NCBI GenBank assembly: GCA_028703175.1
Contig: JAQVNJ010000056.1
Span: 1 to 36,147 of the forward strand
DNA length: 36,147 nt
Direction of reading: 5' to 3'
From: JAAYCB01 sp012744395
Lineage (GTDB): Bacteria > Planctomycetota > Planctomycetia > Pirellulales > Thermoguttaceae
The position numbers were made by a program, and so were the translations under genes. A model generated the notes under the pieces. The model saw only the letters and a program-made list of their open reading frames with translations, had not been told where the DNA came from and ran no database searches. The number at the start of each line of letters is the position of its first letter. Positions within the stretch are counted from its first letter, which is position 1. This document shows, piece after piece, positions 1 through 8,502 of this stretch.

Positions 1-1511
1 CGAAAGATGACTTCCAGCCGGTCTTCATTCTCCGGAGCTTCCTCCAAATGCTTGAGGATGTTCTCGCAGAGAATGATGCCCATGTCGACCATCGTGCCGA
101 TGGCGATCGCGATACCCGAAAGAGCCACGATATTGGCGTCCACTCCAAACGTCTTCATTGCGATGAAGCACATCAGCACTGCCAGCGGCAGGAGGGCACT
201 GATCAGGACCGAGCTGCGCAGGTGCATCACCATCACCAGGGTGACGATGACGGTGACGAGGATTTCTTCGACCAGCGCAGTATTCAGAGTTCCCAGGGTC
301 TCGTAGATCAACCCGGTACGGTCGTAGAAGGGCACGACGGTCACTTGGCTGGTCGTTACCCAGGCTGGCCACTCGTCTCGCGGCGTCGACCGGAGGTGCT
401 TGACCCAATCGTCGTTGTTCAACTCGTCGCCCGCGTAGGCGTCAAACGCATGCTCGTCGGCGTACCTGGCGGCGTCGTCCCGAGTCACCTGCCGCAAGTC
501 GATGACGGCCTTCGTGGGCAGGCCGGGAGCGAATTCGTCGATCTTCTGCTTGAGATTCTTGATCGCCTCGAGGGGATTGAACCCGTATCGGACGACGACC
601 ACGCCGCCAACGGCTTCGGCTCCCCCCTTGTCGAGGGCACCGCGTCGCAGGGCCGGCCCCAGCGTGACCTTGGCCACATCCTTGATGTAGAGGGGAACAT
701 TGTCGTTAACCGCCACCACGCTGTATTCGAGGTCCTCGACGTTCTCGACGAAGCCCCGGCCGCGAATGAAGTACTCGGCCTTGTTGATCTCAATGCTTCG
801 AGCGCCAACGTCGATGTTCGACTTCTTGACGGCCAGGAAGACCTCGTCCAGCGTAACGCGCGCGGCTCGCATCGCGTCCGGGTCGACGTCGATCTGGTAC
901 TCCTGCACGAACCCCCCCACGGAGGCCACTTCGCTGATCCCCTTGGCCCCGAGCAGGTTGTACCGCACGTACCAGTCCTGGACAGTCCGCAACTCGTCCA
1001 GGTCCCAGCCACCAGCCGGCTCGCCATCGGGATCGCGGCCTTCCAGGGTATACCAGAAAATCTGGCCCAGCGGCGTCGAATCCGGACCCAGCGTTGGCTG
1101 AACACCCTCGGGCAGCGTGCCCGCCGGGAGGCTATTGAGCTTCTCCAGCACCCGCGTGCGCGACCAATAGAACTCGACGTCCTCGTCGAAGATTACATAG
1201 ATTGTCGAGAAACCGAAGAACGAGTAGCTGCGGACGGTTTTCACGCCGGGCACACCGAGAAGCGAGACCGTCAAGGGGTAGGTGATCTGGTCGTCCACAT
1301 CCCGCGGAGAGCGTCCCATCCATTCGGTGAAGACGATCTGTTGGTTCTCGCCGATGTCGGGAATCGCATCGGTTGGCACCGGATCGCGCGGAAGACCGCC
1401 CAGGCTCCAATCGAAGGGGGCCACCATCGCTCCCCACGCCACCACGGCGATGACGATCAACGCCACCACGAGCTTGTTTTCCAGACAGAAGCGCATGACT
1501 CTGTCGATCAT
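1..1511 (-). CDS. cusA: CusA/CzcA-family heavy-metal RND efflux pump, N-terminal part (runs off left edge)
   Basis: This is the inner-membrane proton-driven pump of a tripartite heavy-metal exporter of the CusCBA/CzcCBA type, exporting Cu/Ag- or Zn/Co/Cd-like ions. The 503 visible residues open with a transmembrane helix (about 10-28), then the family stretch PDIGENQQIVFTEWMGRSP and 'DDQITYPLT'. They end in TM4 with GTMVDMGIILCEN, where D476 and E483 have the spacing of the proton-relay acids of E. coli CusA. About 45 extra residues (roughly 340-384, including 'EWPAWVTTSQVTVVPFYDRT') precede TM2 compared with E. coli CusA. The ATG overlaps the stop of the adaptor gene by 4 nt (ATGA), so the two are translationally coupled. 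The C-terminal half lies outside the window, so metal specificity is not settled. Confidence 0.93.
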   Translation of the reverse strand, partial: MIDRVMRFCLENKLVVALIVIAVVAWGAMVAPFDWSLGGLPRDPVPTDAIPDIGENQQIVFTEWMGRSPRDVDDQITYPLTVSLLGVPGVKTVRSYSFFGFSTIYVIFDEDVEFYWSRTRVLEKLNSLPAGTLPEGVQPTLGPDSTPLGQIFWYTLEGRDPDGEPAGGWDLDELRTVQDWYVRYNLLGAKGISEVASVGGFVQEYQIDVDPDAMRAARVTLDEVFLAVKKSNIDVGARSIEINKAEYFIRGRGFVENVEDLEYSVVAVNDNVPLYIKDVAKVTLGPALRRGALDKGGAEAVGGVVVVRYGFNPLEAIKNLKQKIDEFAPGLPTKAVIDLRQVTRDDAARYADEHAFDAYAGDELNNDDWVKHLRSTPRDEWPAWVTTSQVTVVPFYDRTGLIYETLGTLNTALVEEILVTVIVTLVMVMHLRSSVLISALLPLAVLMCFIAMKTFGVDANIVALSGIAIAIGTMVDMGIILCENILKHLEEAPENEDRLEVIF

Positions 1512-4132
1512 CTCGCAACCTTTTCCACGCGGTCGGCACATTTGAGCATGGTCGAGCCGAAGTACGGATTTCGCACATCTTCATCGGCCTGATACCAGAT
1601 CGCCCCCTGCCCTTCGAAGGCCATCGGACAGTGCAGCTCGTAGGCCGGGTTTGTCGCGCCAAATCCGAACGACTTCGCCAACACGCCGATCTCCTCTGAA
1701 AGCGGCCGGAAACCCTCTCGCACCGCCTCGATGTCTTGAGCCCGCCCGAGCTGCTCCAGGATTTTCTCCAAGTTCGCATGCTCTTTGTGCCAGGCCATTT
1801 CGGCGGAAGAATCCGTGAGCGACTGCGCATTCACGGCTGTTACGGCCGCGGCGAGTCCGACGAGCGCCGGCTGAACTGCCTGAAATCGGTCGGCCGCCAA
1901 CGCTTCCTGCAAAGCGAGGTACTCTTCCCACATTCTCGCCAACTCGGCCTGGAATTCGGGGCCGGCGTCGATCTGCTCGACTTGGCGCGGCTGATCCACC
2001 GAGATGTGGAGTTGTTCGCGCAGGCGCCGCATGCGTTGCTTCAACAACAGGTAGACGCGGTCGGCTTCGGCCATTCGCCTGGCATCTTGACCCTCGACGG
2101 CATCGTTGCCAAGCAGCATCGAAAGCTCCTTCCAAACCATTCGCGGATGCCCGGTCAGTTCGCGACGATCCACTTGGGAGAGTGCTTGTCCCAAGCGATT
2201 GAAGGCGGCCGTGACTTGCCCCAGGTCAGCCGACTGGACAGCCTTGGTCACCTCGTCATAGGCGCCGTAGAGAGCGCGGACGTGCCGCTGAAACTCTCCA
2301 GGCAGCGTCATCTGGCGTCCTGCGTGCTGTTCACCACTGGCCTTCGCCGCACCGTCGCCGTGGTCGTGCGTCCCACCACCGCCAGCTTCGGGCGTCATCA
2401 TGCTGGGCCTGGCCTGAATCTGAACTTCCGAGTCGATTTTGAAGTTGCCCTGCCGCACGACCATCTCGCCTTCTTCGAGCCCCTGCCGCACCAGATAGAA
2501 ATCGCCGGCTCGTGGTCCCAGCACAATCTCGCGGCCCTCAAACGTTGGCTGGCCTTGAGGCGCGAACTTCTCGCGGGCTTCCATCATGACCGCTTCGATC
2601 TGACCGAAGGCCCGCTGAGCCTCGGCGAGCGAGCTGGCCCGTTGACCGGCGAGGGCGAATTGCCCGAGCCGGTTCGCAAACCCGTTCCACAATTGTCTGG
2701 CATGGTCGGTCCCAGGCTGGTCGTAGGGCCGATCGAGCATTCGCCCATACGTTGCGAGGGCCTCGCGAATCTGATCCCGTGTGCCCCCTTGAACGACTGC
2801 CGCGAGTGTCTGAAACGCGGGCTCGGCGGCGGAGTGGATCGCAGGCAGTTCTACGTAAACCACCGCCCGCGTACCGGTCGGCAGGACCGCCGGATAGGGA
2901 ATGACCAGTGGTGGCTCCTGCCGATCGGTTTCCGGCGAGACGTAACCCAGCGATTCCGCCCGAACGAGCGCCATTTCACAGAGGTCGCAATTCCCTGGAA
3001 CGTCCTCGATGACCTCGGGATGCATCGGGCAAATCCATTTGCCGGCCAGCGACGGGTCCATCACCCGGCCTCCGGCGGCCACTTTCGGTCGAACCGTTGC
3101 ACGGACAAACATCTCCGGCTTCAGCTTGCCATCGAGATTGGATACGTTGACTCGGACCTTGACCGTCCGCGTCTTATCATTGAGCACCGGCTGAATAAAC
3201 GCGATTCGTCCATGAAACTGTTCACCCGGGTAAGCTTCGGTCGTGATTGTCACGTCCTGACCGTAGCGAATCCAGGAGAGATCCGATTCGTAGGCATCGA
3301 GATGAACCCAGACGAGATTCAGGTCGGCAACGGTATAGATGCGATCCCCCAATTCGACCCGATCGCCTTCCTGCTTGAGCTTCTCGATGACGATGCCGCT
3401 CACCGGTGAATAGATGGTCAGGTGCGTCAACGGCTCGTGCTGCTGTTCGATTCCCTTGATCTGCTCTTCCGTCAGCCCCAAGAGTCGCAGCTTCTCCCGA
3501 GCAGCGCCGACTATATTCGCGCCGCCGATCGCTGCCGCTGAGCCCTGACCGCGCGAAAACTCCACCGCCTGGATCAACTCTTGTTGCGTCGTGTAGAGCT
3601 CTTCGCTGTAGATGGAGGCCATGTGGTCCCCCTTCTTGACCGTGACTCCCGTATAGTCGACGAACAGCCGGTCCAGACGCCCGGAGACCCACGCGGTTAT
3701 GGAACCCAGCCTCGTCTCGTCGTAATCCACCTTGCCTACCATGCGAATCGAGTGCGCAACATACCTTCGCTCCACAGGCGCGGTTTGCACATTCATCAGC
3801 GCTCGGGCTGCGGGACTGACGGCCAGTGTTCGCATTCCGCCGGTCCCCCTGGCGACCGGGATCAGATCCATTCCGCAGATCGGGCAGTCTCCCGGGGCCG
3901 GTTGACGGATTTGCGGGTGCATCGAACAGGTCCACATCGAGGGTCCCTCTTCGGCCGGCTTCGTCCTGGCCGCACCAGCCGGCGATAGGGGCGCTGGTTT
4001 GTCGCTGCCTCCCATCAGGGACGCCAGGACGAATCCCAGACCGATGAGCGCGGTTGCCTGGCCTAGCAGCAGCTTACCCCAGTGCCTTGCCACGAAGTTC
4101 GGAGCACCAATGGATTCGAGCAGGCCGTTCAT
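1508..4132 (-). CDS. cusB: CusB-type periplasmic adaptor with two HMBD motifs and DUF3347-like C-terminus
   Basis: This is the membrane-fusion subunit linking the RND pump to an outer-membrane channel. It has 874 aa, about twice the length of E. coli CusB. A membrane anchor lies at about 18-40. A first heavy-metal-binding motif (TCSMHP..CPICGMDL; C69, C83, C86) precedes the HlyD/barrel-sandwich part (about 115-350, with 'YSPVSGIVIEKLKQEGD'). A second motif follows (CPMHPE..CDLCEM; C368, C382, C385). After another adaptor-like segment, two DUF3347-like helical regions are seen (about 614-710 and 727-865), the last with C834 and C865 in 'LHCPMAF' and 'GSTMLKC'. The ATG directly abuts the TAA of the upstream Cys-rich peptide (TAAATG), which fixes the start. 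The duplicated metal-binding motifs suggest metal loading as well as bridging. Confidence 0.93.
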   Translation of the reverse strand: MNGLLESIGAPNFVARHWGKLLLGQATALIGLGFVLASLMGGSDKPAPLSPAGAARTKPAEEGPSMWTCSMHPQIRQPAPGDCPICGMDLIPVARGTGGMRTLAVSPAARALMNVQTAPVERRYVAHSIRMVGKVDYDETRLGSITAWVSGRLDRLFVDYTGVTVKKGDHMASIYSEELYTTQQELIQAVEFSRGQGSAAAIGGANIVGAAREKLRLLGLTEEQIKGIEQQHEPLTHLTIYSPVSGIVIEKLKQEGDRVELGDRIYTVADLNLVWVHLDAYESDLSWIRYGQDVTITTEAYPGEQFHGRIAFIQPVLNDKTRTVKVRVNVSNLDGKLKPEMFVRATVRPKVAAGGRVMDPSLAGKWICPMHPEVIEDVPGNCDLCEMALVRAESLGYVSPETDRQEPPLVIPYPAVLPTGTRAVVYVELPAIHSAAEPAFQTLAAVVQGGTRDQIREALATYGRMLDRPYDQPGTDHARQLWNGFANRLGQFALAGQRASSLAEAQRAFGQIEAVMMEAREKFAPQGQPTFEGREIVLGPRAGDFYLVRQGLEEGEMVVRQGNFKIDSEVQIQARPSMMTPEAGGGGTHDHGDGAAKASGEQHAGRQMTLPGEFQRHVRALYGAYDEVTKAVQSADLGQVTAAFNRLGQALSQVDRRELTGHPRMVWKELSMLLGNDAVEGQDARRMAEADRVYLLLKQRMRRLREQLHISVDQPRQVEQIDAGPEFQAELARMWEEYLALQEALAADRFQAVQPALVGLAAAVTAVNAQSLTDSSAEMAWHKEHANLEKILEQLGRAQDIEAVREGFRPLSEEIGVLAKSFGFGATNPAYELHCPMAFEGQGAIWYQADEDVRNPYFGSTMLKCADRVEKVAR

Positions 4133-4282
4133 TTACCAGTTCCTCTTCCTTCCGCTGCACTCGACACGATTGGCCGGCCTGCCGTCGCAGCAGACGGACT
4201 GACCTGCGCAGTGCTCGAAAATGGCGAACACCCGACCGTCGTCGCCCCGGCAGATTGCCTGCACGCAAGTGCAGCACGACAT
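4133..4282 (-). CDS. 49-residue cysteine-rich peptide at the head of the cus operon
   Basis: The small reading frame begins MSCCTCVQAIC and has 8 Cys in 49 residues (C3, C4, C6, C11, C25, C31, C32, C42), plus His24 and a basic tail. Its TAA is followed with no gap by the ATG of cusB, and its own ATG lies 2 nt after the stop of the sigma-factor fragment. This spacing, and a cysteine content unlike neighbouring spurious frames, support it as real. No signal peptide or membrane helix is seen, so it should be cytoplasmic. A metal-binding, metallothionein-like or copper-chaperone role is inferred from composition and context. I recognise no named family. It could also act mainly as a coupling leader peptide for cusB. 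Confidence 0.6.
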   Translation of the reverse strand: MSCCTCVQAICRGDDGRVFAIFEHCAGQSVCCDGRPANRVECSGRKRNW

Positions 4283-4284
4283 GT

Positions 4285-4578
4285 TCAGCACGTACCTTTG
4301 CCCACATCCTGATCCATCTTGCGAAACGCTTGCAGGAAGACCTGTTGCGTCAGGTCCGCGGCCGCGTCCACGTTGACCATGCGGACCATCAACCGATAGA
4401 TTGGCCGACAGAATGTCTCGCAAAGCTGTCGCTGGGCACGGTGGTCGCCCGTTCGGCAAAGGGGAACGATCCGCGGAATCTCGTCTCCGGTCACGCCTCC
4501 CACAACTTCAGATGCGGCCTGGACCCGAGTTCTTCGTGACAATTCCTCAGATTCGGTTGGATTATCCGTATCGCGCAT
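4285..4578 (-). pseudogene. Truncated ECF sigma factor (regions 2.1-2.2 only)
   Basis: The frame reads as the N-terminal part of an ECF sigma factor: 'IPRIVPLCRTGDHRAQ', 'FCRPIYRLMVRM', then 'ADLTQQVFLQAFRKMDQ', the core-binding helix of region 2. It stops after 'DVGKGTC', where a full factor would continue with the region 2.3-2.4 tryptophan-bearing segment and region 4. Neither missing part appears in the other two frames of the following DNA. At about 97 aa it is roughly half the normal length. The ATG at 4578 is chosen because the longer frame to 4617 adds a non-conserved tail. It ends 2 nt before the Cys-rich peptide, so it may survive as a translated leader. A dead remnant of a metal-responsive regulator is the simplest reading. 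Confidence 0.6.
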
Positions 4579-4947
4579 AGAATCGCCGTTTGAAGCTGGC
4601 GGCCCGCAGTACCACAACCGCCTTCAGCGCCCCCTGCATGGGGGTGGCAGCAAGCCGCTGATGCCTATAGGTAAGATACTCCCTGGGCGGGATCCGGCCA
4701 GGTTCTTTGGCCCCGGCGGTGGTGTCCCCAGCCGCAATCGCTCCTCGTCATCGAGGCCAAGAACGGCCTCTCGCCAAGTTGCTCGGACACCCCCGTCTGG
4801 GTATTCTTTGCAGAACCAAGAACTGAATCCGTGCCGAATCTCCAGCAGTCATTGCGGAGCTGCCGGATTCAGATGGCGTCTTAACGCTCACTGGTCGGCG
4901 GACAGGCACCCGAATCGTTGGCGGTACACGTCGGTACCTTGGGGAGG
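4579..4947. other. Gene-poor stretch upstream of the cus operon
   Basis: There is no convincing coding region on either strand. The open frames here lack family matches and ribosome sites. The region should hold the promoter of the minus-strand sigma-fragment/peptide/cusBA operon. I could not pick out a clear -35/-10 pair. Confidence 0.5.
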
Positions 4948-4985
4948 AAAAAAAGAAAGGACTTGCGACAAATTTCGCAAGTCCT
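4948..4985 (-). terminator. Rho-independent terminator of tRNA-Leu
   Basis: A perfect 11-bp stem (AGGACTTGCGA, 4958-4968, pairing with TCGCAAGTCCT, 4975-4985) has a 6-nt loop. On the minus strand it is followed by TTTCTTTTTTT. It lies 22 nt past the 3' end of the tRNA gene. Confidence 0.88.
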
Positions 4986-5007
4986 TGATTAGAGGCCCTT
5001 TGCAGAG

Positions 5008-5092
<85 letters not shown>

Positions 5093-5219
5093 GAAAAATC
5101 GTTCGGCAAAGCCGTCCCAGGTGTTCTATACCGGGAATCTGACCGCGGTCCGCCCGAACTTGGAGCGGCTCCCGGCGACCCTGCCGCAGCGATTCAATTT
5201 ATCCTTTTTCCGGCCGGAG

Positions 5220-6794
5220 TCAACCGTTTCGCTTGATTATCAGGATCGATCGATCGTCGATTCCCTCCGGCGCCTGGTGCCGCTGGAGCACCTCCCGGGC
5301 GATCTGCCTCAACTTCCCCGCTGGCGCCGCGCGATGCTGGAACAACGGCTCGCCCAAGCCGGATTCGCCCAATCTCCTGCCCGAAGCGTCTCTGGCGTCC
5401 CGAAAACCATCGCTGAACACGGCGAGCGACTCGCCGGGCGCCAAGAGGCAACTGTCTTCAAAATAGGCTGTCTCGGGACTCTCGCCAAGCCGGGTGGCAC
5501 TCTTCGAAAGCGGCTCCCACCCTTGGTCCGAGATTCGCAGCACCGAGGGGCGCCCCGCGACGGAATAACGAATCCGGCCGCCGGAAGTCTCCACCAACCC
5601 GTAGAACATCTCGGCAAACTGGTCGCCGGAAGAGCCGGTCCAAAGGGTCGTGTTGACCGCTCCGAGCAGGGCCGCGGCGTGGCGATGGTACTGCCCGTGG
5701 GCCCGGGCCGCCGCTTTGACACTGTTGGCGACAAACGCGGCGGGCAGGCTCTGTTCCATCACGTCGGCCAGTGCCACCGCCAGCAGCCCGTCGGGCAGCG
5801 CAAACCAGTCGAAGAAATCGCCGCCGATCGGCCCCGCCTGGGCCGTCCAGCCGGCCAGGTCCCAGCCGTCGATCAGCGGGGCAATCGCGGGCAACTGGTT
5901 TCGCTGCATCCGCTCGACCACGGAGAGCTCGCGCTTCAGCTTCGCTCCCTCGCTGCCTTCGCGCAACAACATCTCCCGTTCGAGATCGGCCGCCAGCCGC
6001 CCGGCGATGATCTCGATCAGGTTCGTCTCGCGGTCGCTGAAACTGCGTGACTGGCTGGAGAACATCCAAAGGGTGCCCAGGATCATCGTCGGCGTGCAGA
6101 CCGGCACGCAGACGGCTGCCGGAAAGTTTTCCGGCGGGTTCCAGCGGGTCTTCAGATCGAGATCGTCGAGCACCACGGCGTGGCCGAGCATCCCCTCCAG
6201 ATCGGCCAGCGCCCCCTGGAGCGGCCGAGCTGGCTCCGAGAGCTTCTGGCGAGGCATGCCCCAACTCGCTCGAAGTTTCAGGCTGGAGGTGGCATCGTCG
6301 AGCAGGTACAAGCCGGCGGCCTGGCAGCCGACCGCCGCAGCGCCCCCCTGGAGAACGGATTGCAGCCGCAGTGCGAGGTGACCGGTCTCCGCGGATTGGG
6401 CGACGACCGGAACGCCGGCCGCCAATTCCGCTTCTCGCTGCCAAAGCGCATGATGGGCCGCAAGCAACTCGGTCAACATACCCGCCAGGGCAGATGCCAT
6501 CGCCCGGACCTGATCCGAGGGGGAGCTCTCGGGCGCGGGCCGCCCAGAGCCGACCGGGGTGAACCTGAGGTGTCCCGGAGGTGTTCCGCATCCCGGGGAG
6601 ACCGGGGTGGACCACGTCAGGCCGGTCGGCATGGTCGGTTGTGGATCCGCCACGTACCGCATCGACCAACCGGTGAGCTTCTCGAACGCCCGCTGGATCT
6701 CCGGCAGGCTTCCGATCGCGATCGACTCGGCTCGTTCGGCACGCAGGGATTCCTCACGGTATATACGCAGATGATTCGCAGTTGGTTTGGCCAC
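5220..6794 (-). CDS. GAF-domain PP2C/SpoIIE-type serine phosphatase (RsbU-like)
   Basis: A soluble signalling phosphatase, probably acting on an anti-sigma-factor antagonist or similar phosphoprotein. Using the GTG at 6794 (GGGG about 9 nt upstream) it has 524 aa. A GAF-like sensor domain lies at about 135-270 ('GLYLLDDATSSLKLRASWG'), then a helical linker, then the SpoIIE domain from about 300. The metal-binding acids are in GGDFFDW (about 324-330), ALADVMEQSLPAAF (D344), VFSDGFRDARD and DDRSIL near the C-terminus, so it should be active. The usual GDVSGKG loop is ADVMEQS here. The frame stays open to a GTG at 6887, but that extension has no ribosome site and low-complexity sequence. No partner anti-sigma or STAS gene is adjacent, so the target is unknown. 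Confidence 0.88.
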   Translation of the reverse strand: MAKPTANHLRIYREESLRAERAESIAIGSLPEIQRAFEKLTGWSMRYVADPQPTMPTGLTWSTPVSPGCGTPPGHLRFTPVGSGRPAPESSPSDQVRAMASALAGMLTELLAAHHALWQREAELAAGVPVVAQSAETGHLALRLQSVLQGGAAAVGCQAAGLYLLDDATSSLKLRASWGMPRQKLSEPARPLQGALADLEGMLGHAVVLDDLDLKTRWNPPENFPAAVCVPVCTPTMILGTLWMFSSQSRSFSDRETNLIEIIAGRLAADLEREMLLREGSEGAKLKRELSVVERMQRNQLPAIAPLIDGWDLAGWTAQAGPIGGDFFDWFALPDGLLAVALADVMEQSLPAAFVANSVKAAARAHGQYHRHAAALLGAVNTTLWTGSSGDQFAEMFYGLVETSGGRIRYSVAGRPSVLRISDQGWEPLSKSATRLGESPETAYFEDSCLLAPGESLAVFSDGFRDARDASGRRLGESGLGEPLFQHRAAPAGKLRQIAREVLQRHQAPEGIDDRSILIIKRNG

Positions 6795-7125
6795 GAGAGC
6801 CCCATCGCGTGAAAAAAGATTGCCTGTCTGCTGTAACCCTCCTTGGCCGAATGCCTTACGACATGGTTGAAACCCGCCGCCTGCCACCAGACGGACATTG
6901 ACTGCATTCGCCTGAACTCCGCAAGTTCGCTGTGTTTTCCAGACACAAAAACCTACGCGATCGACTTGTTTTCACATCGGAAATCGCCATTCGCCACGTG
7001 AGACGATTCGCTGCGAGGGTGCGTGCGCCGAACGAGAGTAAAAGTAAGGCTGTCAGACGGCTACAGCGCCCAGAACCGCGTAGTTTCTCTAAAGTCAATC
7101 GCGGTGGCGGCGGGACGTCTCTTGA

Positions 7126-7147
7126 TTCCCAAGCTGGAGCTTGGGAA
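7126..7147. repeat. Dispersed palindromic repeat, copy A
   Basis: TTCCCAAGCT-GG-AGCTTGGGAA, with perfect 10-bp arms, followed by CGAGG. It belongs to the same family as 7186-7211 and 21305-21330. Confidence 0.85.
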
Positions 7148-7185
7148 CGAGGGGAGAGGAGAGGGGGGGAGCAGGTGAAAGTCAG

Positions 7186-7211
7186 CGTTCCCAAGCTCCA
7201 GCTCGGGAACG
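7186..7211. repeat. Dispersed palindromic repeat, copy B
   Basis: CGTTCCCAAGCT and AGCTCGGGAACG surround a CC centre. The 12-bp arms have one mismatch, and AGG follows. It lies 60 nt from copy A. Confidence 0.85.
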
Positions 7212-7264
7212 AGGAAGAGATTGGTCCTTGTCCCTTGCGCGGAGGGCCCCGTTCACGGTCGCAG

Positions 7265-8284
7265 CTAGATCAGCGGGCGCTTGTTCGGACTGCCCGGCAT
7301 GTCGCGGACATACCGGGGGACGGCGTAGCCGGGCAGGCGCGTCCGCGCTGCTTGGATGAGCTGCGCGCCGACGGCCTCGGGGACTTCAAAATGGGCGGCG
7401 CCGGCGACCCGGTCCAGTTGGTGAAGGTAATAGGGCATGACGCGGTTGTCGACAAGCCGCTCAAAGAGCTGCACCAGCGCGTCGACGTTGTCGTTGACGC
7501 CGCGGAGCAGCACGCTCTGGCTGAGCAGGGGGATGCCGGCGTCGGCCAGCCGCGCGATCGCCGCCGCGGCCGGCTCGTCGATCTCCGCCGCATGGTTCAC
7601 GTGCAGGACGAGGACGACGGTCAGCCGGGTGGAGCGCAGCGCGGCGACCAGACTGGGCGTTACCCGTTGGGGAATCAACACCGGCAGGCGGGTGTGCACC
7701 CGCAGCCGGCGGACCTGCGGAATCGCGGCGATCTGGCCGGCGATGCGGGCGAGTCGAGGATCGTCGAGCATCAGGGGATCGCCACCGCTGAGAATCACCT
7801 CGGCCAGCCTGGGGTCGGCCGCCGCTCGGGCGATTGCGTCCTCCAGATGACGAGATTCGCCCTCCCCTGGTTGCTCGGTCTGATGTCGCCGAAAACAGAA
7901 TCGGCAATGGACGCCACACAGGCGCGTTGCTACGATGAGGGATCGACCCTGGTACTTCGTCAGCAGCCCGGGCAGCGGCGAGGCTGCCGCCTCGCCGAGC
8001 GGGTCCTCGGAGAAGCCGGCCGCCGGGAGGAGCTCCTCGGCAGTCGGCAGGATCTGCCGGAGGAGCGGATCGGCCGGGTCGCCGGGCGTGATCCGCGCCA
8101 GGAACGGTCGCGGCACAACGAGCTTGAATCGCCGGGCCGCCTCGCCGGCCGCTTCCGCCAACTGGCCGGAGAGCCCCAGCAGGCGGCAGAGCTGGGCTGC
8201 CTCGGTCACCGACCGGGCGAGCACCGTCTGCCAGTCCGGGGGCCTGGAGGCCGAGGGTCGAGTTGCCGCGTCGGAACGGATCAT
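7265..8284 (-). CDS. epmB: EF-P beta-lysylation protein EpmB (radical SAM lysine 2,3-aminomutase)
   Basis: This enzyme converts alpha-lysine to (R)-beta-lysine, the substrate that EpmA attaches to EF-P. It has 339 aa, close to the 342 of E. coli EpmB. The CX3CX2C iron-sulfur motif is RLCGVHCRFCFRRH (C123, C127, C130). 'VILSGGDPLMLDD' is the KamA-type SAM-binding segment. The C-terminal 'GSPNKRPLI' keeps a lysine (K335) where the PLP lysine of the family sits. The start is the ATG at 8284. The frame continues upstream to 8500, but that part has no homology and would overlap the efp leader. It is divergent from efp, with 218 nt between the two starts. Confidence 0.93.
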   Translation of the reverse strand: MIRSDAATRPSASRPPDWQTVLARSVTEAAQLCRLLGLSGQLAEAAGEAARRFKLVVPRPFLARITPGDPADPLLRQILPTAEELLPAAGFSEDPLGEAAASPLPGLLTKYQGRSLIVATRLCGVHCRFCFRRHQTEQPGEGESRHLEDAIARAAADPRLAEVILSGGDPLMLDDPRLARIAGQIAAIPQVRRLRVHTRLPVLIPQRVTPSLVAALRSTRLTVVLVLHVNHAAEIDEPAAAAIARLADAGIPLLSQSVLLRGVNDNVDALVQLFERLVDNRVMPYYLHQLDRVAGAAHFEVPEAVGAQLIQAARTRLPGYAVPRYVRDMPGSPNKRPLI

Positions 8285-8502
8285 GGCGGAGGATTGGCGG
8301 GTTGAACACCCCGGCACGGCAACACGCGCCGCCGAGGGGAAATACCGAACGCGGGCCGACCGGACGGCCTGCCGCTGCCGATCACAATCCAATCGTATCA
8401 CAACCTCGCCGGCCCAAGAAGTGAGCCGGGCGGATTGCACGAGGGTCGGCAACCGCGGGGGTTGGCAGTCACGCGACTCCAAGACAATTGAGGAAGCCAA
8501 AC

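Larger units (their letters stand above)
6795..7264. other. Intergenic region with paired palindromic repeats
   Basis: No gene is supported. The stretch separates the minus-strand phosphatase start from the 3' end of epmB. It contains two copies of the dispersed palindrome listed separately and purine-rich spacer between them. Confidence 0.6.

Noticed and set aside
48..1592. A 514-aa plus-strand open frame
   Set aside because: It is antisense to cusA, which has clear RND motifs.
8285..8500. N-terminal extension of EpmB
   Set aside because: The extra 72 residues do not match the family and would cover the efp leader. The ATG at 8284 gives the normal length.
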